This document shows, in pieces, positions 57,742 to 64,000 of a stretch of DNA of 64,000 nt. The notes under the pieces were generated by a model. It did not search any database and was not told where the DNA came from. It saw only the letters and a list, made by a program, of their open reading frames with translations. The DNA is from Phaeodactylum tricornutum CCAP 1055/1. Taxonomy: Eukaryota > Bacillariophyta > Bacillariophyceae > Surirellales > Neidiaceae. The position numbers and the translations under genes were made by a program. Every line of letters begins with the position of its first letter. Positions within the stretch are counted from its first letter, which is position 1. The stretch spans positions 682,001-746,000 of the forward strand of contig NC_011672.1 of NCBI RefSeq assembly GCF_000150955.2, in the 5' to 3' direction.

Positions 57742-59943
57742 TTACAACTCATCGTCAGCAAAGTCGGCGTCATCCTCGGCGCCACCGCCGGCACCACCGG
57801 AGTAGACATTTCGCATGATGGGATTGGCCACTTGTTCAACTTCCTTTAGCTTTTCGTCGTAGTCCTCTTTGTCGGCTTCGGGATTTCCGTCCATCCAGTC
57901 CAAGGTCTCGTCAATCATATCTTGCAGTTCTTTTTTGTCTTCGGCGGAAAGATTGTCGGCAAGGCCCTTTTCATCATCGTCCAAGGTATTCTTGAGGTTG
58001 TACAAGTAAGATTCGAGTCCATTGCGGGCATCGATGCGTTCCTTGACCTTCTTGTCCTCTTCGGCGAATTCTTCCGCTTCCCGGACCATGCGCTCGATCT
58101 CTTCTTCACTAAGGCGACCCTTTTCGGCAGTAATCGTGATCTTTTCGGCCTTCCCGGTTCCCTTATCTTCAGCAGACACCTGAAGAATTCCGTTGGCGTC
58201 AACTTCAAAGGTGACTTCAATCTGAGGGACTCCCCGAGGAGCCGGCGGGATTCCAGTCAACTCAAACTTTCCGAGATTGTGGTTGTCCTTGGTCATAGAA
58301 CGCTCACCCTCGTAAACCTGAATCAAAACAACGTTCTGATTATCCTGGTGAGTGGAGAAGGTTTCTTTTAAAAAAGGAACGAACAAAGTCAGTCACAGGG
58401 GTAACGAAACACCATCACAATGCGGTCGGATAAGGCGCTTTGATCAACTTACGAGATTTCTTAGTGGGAATGGTGGTACCACGGTTGATGAGCTTAGTCA
58501 TGACACCTCCGACAGTTTCGATACCCTGAGAAAGCGGGGTGACGTCCAACAGAAGAATTTCACTGGTCGCGTCACCGCCTTCGCCGGAAAGAATACCGCC
58601 CTGCACGGCAGCACCGTAGGCGACAGCCTCATCGGGGTTGATACCCTTACTGGGTTCCTTACCACCAAAGTATTCACTAATGAGTTGCTGAACCTTGGGG
58701 ATACGGGTGGAACCTCCCACCAACACAATTTCGTCGATTTCGCTCTTGGAGAGATCGGCATCCTCCATGACACGAGCAACCGGTCCCATGGTCTTTTTGA
58801 ACAAATCGTTGTTTAGCTCCTCAAAACGGGCACGGGTCAAAGTCTCGCTGAGGTCAAAACCTTCCGCCAAATCTTCAATTTCAAGTCGGGCCTGCTGCTG
58901 CGAAGAAAGAGCTCGCTTGACGCGTTCGACTTCCTTACGGAGCTTCTGCAACGCACGCTTGTCTTTGGAAATGTCCACGTCGGACTTTTTCTTCATCATT
59001 TTGATGAAGTACTGCATAACGCGCTGATCAAAATCTTCTCCACCCAAGTGGGTGTCACCATTCGTGGCCAGCACCTCGAAGACGCCGTTGTCGATGGTCA
59101 AAAGAGTGACATCGAAAGTTCCACCACCGAGATCAAAGACGAGAACGTTGGATTCCCCGCCGGTCTTGTCCATACCGTATGCAATGGCAGCTGCAGTCGG
59201 TTCGTTGATGATGCGTTCGACCTTGAGACCAGCAATTGTTCCGGCATCCTTGGTCGCCTGGCGCTGGGCATCATTGAAGTACGCCGGAACGGTAACGACG
59301 GCGTGCTTGATTTCCTTGCCCAAGAATGTCTCGGCCGTAAGCTTCATTTTTTGCAACACCATGGCGGAGACTTCTTCAGGAGCGAACTTGAAGGTTTTCT
59401 CGTTCTGGATGACTTCGATCATGGGCTTGTCCTTATCCGAGATAATTTCGTAGGGGACGAGCTTCTTGTCGGCCTGCACGGACTTGTCCGAGTATTTGCG
59501 TCCGATGAGACGCTTGACGTCAAAAACGGTGTTTTCGGGGTTGATGGTGGCCTGATTCTTGGCAGCGTCACCCACAAGACGTTCTCCACTGGGCATAAAA
59601 GCAACGTATGAAGGAGTGATACGGTTTCCCTGGTCGTTGGCAATGATTTCCACGCGTCCGTTCTTGAACACGCCGACACACGAATACGTGGTGCCGAGAT
59701 CGATACCGATCACGGTACCCATCTTGGCCTCTTCACCGGCCTCTTCGGCACGAATGGAGGGAGCAGCCAGCAAGGCCACTGCAATCAAAAGAGAGAAGAA
59801 ACCAAAGTATCCGTTAGATTCGTTCCTTCACACCAAAGGAAGAGTCCGTACGAACGGACGGAACACAATGCCGCCACGCTGGAAACCCGACTGTGCCGTC
59901 TTCCAAACTTACGTGCTGCTACGGCAATTCTCATGAATATCAT
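57742..59943 (-). CDS. BiP: ER-lumenal HSP70 (BiP/GRP78)
   Basis: ER chaperone that folds secreted proteins and assists translocation, which in diatoms also includes plastid preproteins crossing the outermost membrane. Three exons, 59943-59913 (31 bp), 59778-58453 and 58364-57742; 659 residues, the usual size. Exon 1 plus exon 2 give the signal peptide [21 protein letters not shown]; the first ATG is taken, the second is at 59934. HSP70 signatures: [48 protein letters not shown]. The splice at the start of the substrate domain restores [13 protein letters not shown]. The last four residues are DDEL, an ER-retention signal of the HDEL/KDEL type and a form used in other diatom ER proteins. No residue loss seen. 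Confidence 0.97.
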
Positions 59944-60583
59944 GTTCTTTCTTTAAAAGCTAATCCACAAATAACTGTGTACAAACACACAAGAGTAGTC
60001 GAATACAATCGGTATGACTGTGTGTAATCTGGTATGAGAACAAAGCGGCTCGCTGGGTAGGACGACGCGTTGTTTGCTTTCGTTTTGGAAGTTGTGTTGC
60101 GAATCGGTCACTTGCGCACGGTTTCCCAACGGCCACCGGATTAACTACCCCGCAACTTCGCATGATGGAATGGAAATTTCGTCACCGAACACGTGGAAGT
60201 CGTTAACCCCGCACGGCTGGTCTATCGACTGTCACACGATCCACCAGCGACGTGTTCACGGATGGACCCCAAAGTCATTCCCACGGTCATTTTGTTGGAG
60301 ACAATCCGCTCGAAATCTTCGAGCGTTCCATAAATTTAAATATAAAAATATTCAAATTGTAAATTTTGTTTCGCATTCACGCTATGCTTGACAGTGACAC
60401 GCGTGGACTGTGAAGGGATGGATCGCAACGGAATGCGATATTCATTACAGCAGTGAGGGTCGGACGGAACTTCTAGCAAGCACTTCAACATTGACGACAG
60501 GTCCGGACTACTGTCCTGATACGCAAAATCCGTCAACCCAGTCCACGCAAGTCGGCGTTTGTCCTTACCTAGTCTGCGGCATC
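59944..60583. promoter_or_regulatory. Divergent spacer, BiP and DUF1295 gene
   Basis: About 640 bp. It contains GGACTGTGA at 60405-60413, related to the recurring word. An open frame from 60410 leads into the DUF1295 gene but lacks a signal-like start before 60584. Confidence 0.4.
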
Positions 60584-62050
60584 ATGAAGAGGCGGATAAT
60601 TTTTGTCGTCCTGTGGTGGTCACAACAGTCGTTTGATGTTTCGGCTATCGAAGACTTTTTTCGGATCCAAAGTCGGCGCCCTCGCACCCTTTTGGCAGCT
60701 CAAACGAATATTGCTGCCTCAATAGCTGGACTTCGGGGAGGCAACAACGAGATTCCCAACGTAGAATACGATGAGATTACGGCAATCAAAAAATCTCGCG
60801 AGCAGTCCGCCGAAACCAAGGCAACATCAATCAATATCCCAGATGCCATTGCCCGGGATCCTGCTACAGAGTCCCCGCAACCGACATCCAGTGACGAAGC
60901 TAGTGGAAAGGCAGCCGTCTCGAAGCAAACGACATCAAACAAATCAACAACATTTGTTCCCAAGAGACACACGCTTCCCTCGTTACCCTCTTATTGGAAA
61001 CGACACGGAAAGATTTGGAAGGATCAAGTTGCGTCGATGCAACTTAGCGCCAAGCCACTTCAGCTTTCCATGCAACAAAGCTGGCAGGTTGCCGAACGCC
61101 ACTCTACCCAGTTCGTATCCACCATGGCAGCTTCCATTATTGCAGTTTTTATAAAAAAGCAGTGCGATATATCGTTCGGCCGTCTCTACGCGCTTGCCCT
61201 ACTCGGCTCATCGGTGGGCTTCTATCTCTTTCTCTATTTTATTTCGGTGGGGTACGCCTTGGGAGTCGCGTTGCCCGTAACGGTAGCCTTATTTTGTTAC
61301 AAACGCCACACAGTCGTGAATCTTTCCACCACTTTGCACTCTCTCTTTGTCAGTTTCTGGGGCCTCCGTCTGCTCGTCTTTTTGCTGTGGCGTGAATACA
61401 TCAATTGGCCAGCACTACATCGTAAGGTTGTGCAAGTCAACGAATCTCAATCCCCATCAACGATTGAAAAAGCTATGGGATGGCTTCTTTACTCGCTCCT
61501 GTACATATGCATGCTTTCTCCTTGTTGGTTCCGACTGCAGGAGAATCGAATGAACGGGACTTGGTCCAACATACTTCTCGCCGTACAACTCAGTGGGCTA
61601 GTATTGGAATCCGTGGCTGATATACAAAAGAGCTTCTTCAAGGTTTCGGCACCGTCAAACAGGTACGAATGGTGTCACCAAGGTCTGTGGAAGTGGTCGA
61701 CGCACCCCAACTACTTGGGAGAGTGGTTGTTTTGGTTAGGTACTTACCTAGGCGGATGGTCGACCAAAACAAGTTTCGTACAGTGGCTCGTCATGTCGAC
61801 CGGCTTCGCCTTTCTCACCTGGGTTCTACGTGGAGCCACAATGTCTTTGGAACAAAAGTATGGCGACAAGTACGGAAAAAATCCCGCATACATAGGATTT
61901 ACAGAATCTCACACCTTTTGGGGTCCAGCGTTTTGGACAAGATCTTTCCAGCCCACTGCTGCGGACACAGACCCTGTGGTTCAAGTGGTATTGGAGGAAG
62001 AAATGCCCGACAATGAAGAAGAAACGATACTCAAAAAAGAGCAACCATAA
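60584..62050 (+). CDS. DUF1295 / steroid-5-alpha-reductase-like membrane protein
   Basis: Member of the DUF1295 family, relatives of SRD5A and ICMT-type integral membrane enzymes. Single exon; the start at 60584 (MKRRIIFVVLWWSQQSFDVS) gives a signal-like N-terminus and 488 residues, while an in-frame ATG at 60410 adds 58 polar residues. About 130 polar residues follow, then seven or so helices. The family's C-terminal NADPH-binding type motif is whole: WCHQGLWKWSTHPNYLGEWL, then FWLGTYLGG and SLEQKYGDKYG before the end. The substrate is not known for most of the family; lipid or steroid reduction is a guess. The end is acidic (EEEMPDNEEETILKKEQP). Confidence 0.82.
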   Translation: MKRRIIFVVLWWSQQSFDVSAIEDFFRIQSRRPRTLLAAQTNIAASIAGLRGGNNEIPNVEYDEITAIKKSREQSAETKATSINIPDAIARDPATESPQPTSSDEASGKAAVSKQTTSNKSTTFVPKRHTLPSLPSYWKRHGKIWKDQVASMQLSAKPLQLSMQQSWQVAERHSTQFVSTMAASIIAVFIKKQCDISFGRLYALALLGSSVGFYLFLYFISVGYALGVALPVTVALFCYKRHTVVNLSTTLHSLFVSFWGLRLLVFLLWREYINWPALHRKVVQVNESQSPSTIEKAMGWLLYSLLYICMLSPCWFRLQENRMNGTWSNILLAVQLSGLVLESVADIQKSFFKVSAPSNRYEWCHQGLWKWSTHPNYLGEWLFWLGTYLGGWSTKTSFVQWLVMSTGFAFLTWVLRGATMSLEQKYGDKYGKNPAYIGFTESHTFWGPAFWTRSFQPTAADTDPVVQVVLEEEMPDNEEETILKKEQP

Positions 62051-62125
62051 ATATCCATGGAAACTGAACGCATAGAGAAAATGTTGCTATATTTTACAAG
62101 GCACCTGAAGTAAAGTGCTTGTGCG

Positions 62126-63686
62126 CTATACAACATGAGTACTATTGTTTGCCCCACGACCAGCGGTTCCAAAATTCTCTCTAATACCAAGTTTCATAGA
62201 GGGCACTTCTATGCCATCGCTGCTGTAAGACCGACGATTTAAAGGCCAGTCTTCGGGCGTATCTAGGGACTCCAGGTCAACTTGAGACGGCTGCTGTAGT
62301 ATCTTGCGCGTTCGTTTTTTCTTTACGCGTCCACGCCGTAATGATTTGGTCGTAAGTGCGGAAATGAAGACTATAATACCCATCAAATGCTCAGATGTAC
62401 AAACGTTGTGGAAAAGCGCGAAGGAAAGGAAAAGAGTTGTTGCCTTGCGAGCAGTACTCGTTATCGACATTGTTAACGCTCCAAAATTCTTCGTGATTGC
62501 AGCAGAACACGATGAACCAAAAAACCCCATTGAGCTGAACAATGTCATAACAGTGATCTTGCCCAAAATAGACCAAGTACGCTCCTCCGCCTGGTGGTCG
62601 ATTTGTGCGTAAGTTCCTGGTTGGTGCATCCAGCGTATTCCTTCCTGCAGATCGCCACGATATGCGGCAGCAGCTGCAATAGCGATCAAGGCAATCGAGT
62701 ACATCCGAAAAATGAACTGGGTAAAAAGAAAAAAGGCGTTGCTGAGAGACTATTTCTAAATTGTATAGTGGGATGCCAATGCTTTTACGTACTTCATCTT
62801 GTCCAACACCATAATCCTTCATAATGCTTTCGCTCATGTTGGAAATAGCCCCGTCGCAAATCAAAGATATCGTCAGCATGATGACTCCCATGTGGTGAAA
62901 AATGGCGTCAGAATTTGCATCGGCATGCATGAAGAGTGCCAGACCAGCAACCATCGCCAGCACAATTAGGTAATCTCCAAGATGATATTTCTTGCGCTGA
63001 ATTACTACACCAAAGAACATGGTAAACACAATTCTGGAAGATTTCATGAGTGTCTTGGCCGGATAATTCAAATATTGCATGGCCATGTTTGTCATAGCCA
63101 AGTCAACGGCGCGCAGCAAACTCAGTCCAAGGTAAAGACGAAATGGCACCTGTTTTTGGGGACCAGTCGCGCCAAGAGAGTCGTCGTTATCTTTGTGGAC
63201 AGCCCTTGACATGGACCTTTGCTTGTGGTAGACAAAGTTACGGAGGAAAAATGCCAGTACTGTGTACCCGGTAAACTGTACCATGGCTAGAAAGAGACCA
63301 AGTTGGCGATTACAGAGTTCAACCGAAATCAGCTCCTGCAGATAGCCGTACAGGAGAGAGAAACAAAAGACTCCTATTGCTGTCACTATGAACTGTTCGC
63401 GGCGGCTCAGATGAGAAATATCCATGCCAAGCACCAGCACTGGCTCTGAAACCAGATCTTCATAGAACTCTAAGTCACTCGGGTGTCCCCGATTGGTGTT
63501 CAACGAAGCCAGCGATAGGTTTGACTGCAAACTTCGTGGAGGCGTGGAAGTAAGCGCTGGAAGCAGACCCTTCCGCGGGAGGGATCCGTTTACATTACGT
63601 TTCTGTCCCGCTGCGATATCAGCATCATCCACAGGTGAAGAGCGATCCGGTGACATTGAAAGCGGATTGGTACTGCGGTACCGCAT
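62126..63686 (-). CDS. PAPS/nucleotide-sugar transporter, SLC35B2/B3-like
   Basis: Golgi- or ER-type antiporter of the UAA/SLC35B family that brings 3'-phosphoadenosine 5'-phosphosulfate or nucleotide sugars into the lumen. Two exons, 63686-62793 and 62716-62126, with a 76-bp intron; 494 residues. After about 95 polar residues, ten helices follow. Family marks: FSLLYGYLQELISVELCNRQ, MAMQYLNYPAKTLMKSSRIV, FTMFFGVVIQRKKYHLGDYL, ISLICDGAISNMSESIMKDY and, in exon 2, NFGALTMSITSTARKATTLF. The tail is long, basic and then acidic. Sulfated polysaccharides are made by diatoms, so PAPS is a sensible substrate, but a UDP-sugar cannot be excluded. Confidence 0.88.
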
Positions 63687-64000
63687 GTTACGTATGCGCC
63701 CAGCGTCGTGGTTACGCCAAAGACTCCGGAAACACCGACGCCTGGTCTCACAATCAATGTGTGCGATCTCGTCGGTGGATAAACGGAAACCCCAGCTAGT
63801 CGGAAGACTGGAGCGATGAACACCTCGTGTTGATGAGCCGTAGATTTTGATACACTTCTCACCGCCACGGTGAACAAGTGTTTTCGCTATTGCTTACAAT
63901 CACGAAGTGTATACTCCACGCCCCTAATTGTTTGGTTTACGGCAAGAAAGGGGGGCAAAAAAATAGCAAAGACTTCACGGGTATGCACGCCCGTGCCCCT
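63687..64000. other. Upstream region of the SLC35B-like gene to window end
   Basis: About 310 bp, probably leader and promoter. An open minus-strand frame to 63877 carries no recognisable content. No gene is seen up to the end of the window. Confidence 0.35.

Noticed and set aside
58352-59611. Plus-strand frames opposite BiP
   Set aside because: Shadows of the HSP70 coding sequence; the minus strand is unambiguous.

Overview
The window looks like a nuclear chromosome segment of a diatom, most likely a raphid pennate close to Phaeodactylum tricornutum. Three things point there. Genes are compact, with few short introns (mostly 70-350 bp, GT-AG). Several predicted proteins begin with a signal peptide followed by an A-F motif (AFVAP, AFSP, AFAP, AEAF), the hallmark of bipartite plastid targeting in secondary red-lineage algae. 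The gene mix is eukaryotic and photosynthetic: BiP, proteasome, ATAD3, UBL5, RPL9, NDUFB2, EGY protease, an HLIP-like protein and a PSII-lumen-type protein. I see no tRNA, rRNA, CRISPR array or whole mobile element.

Layout. 0-9 kb: a partial C-terminus, GGPP synthase, proteasome alpha subunit, plastid uS15, a thylakoid-lumen PsbQ/Psb31-like protein and ATAD3. 9-20 kb: phosphomevalonate kinase, an APMAP-like beta-propeller, an MFSD8-like transporter, an HLIP-like one-helix protein, an LtrA-like membrane protein and sulfite oxidase. 20-34 kb: guanine deaminase, IF1-like ATPase inhibitor, a UBA/RGG/prion-like protein, an intact EGY-type site-2 protease, then two decayed EGY-like copies on the opposite strand. 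34-44 kb: a secreted beta-propeller surface protein, NDUFB2, a DUF819 membrane protein, an ABC1 kinase, an N-acetylglutamate-synthase-like protein without acetyltransferase domain and UBL5. 44-54 kb: a 1247-residue protein of four EF-hand-like modules, a RelA/SpoT homologue, RPL9, mitochondrial phosphate carrier and a VIT1-type iron transporter. 54-64 kb: an F-box/LamG-like gene split over two frames, a plastid-targeted unknown, BiP, a DUF1295 protein and a PAPS/nucleotide-sugar transporter.

The genes form no operon. At least eleven neighbours are head-to-head pairs sharing 0.26-0.8 kb. Plastid functions recur (isoprenoids, PSII lumen, EGY, uS15, HLIP, probably RSH), and mitochondrial functions form a second group (ATAD3, IF1, NDUFB2, phosphate carrier, sulfite oxidase).

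The observations I rate highest are these: a 9-mer TCACAGTCA, found by eye seven times and only outside coding exons; the four-module EF-hand-like protein; the EGY gene with two relic copies; and two stop-free introns of length divisible by three. All coordinates of introns and starts were derived by hand from splice consensus and reading frame; nothing was checked by alignment.
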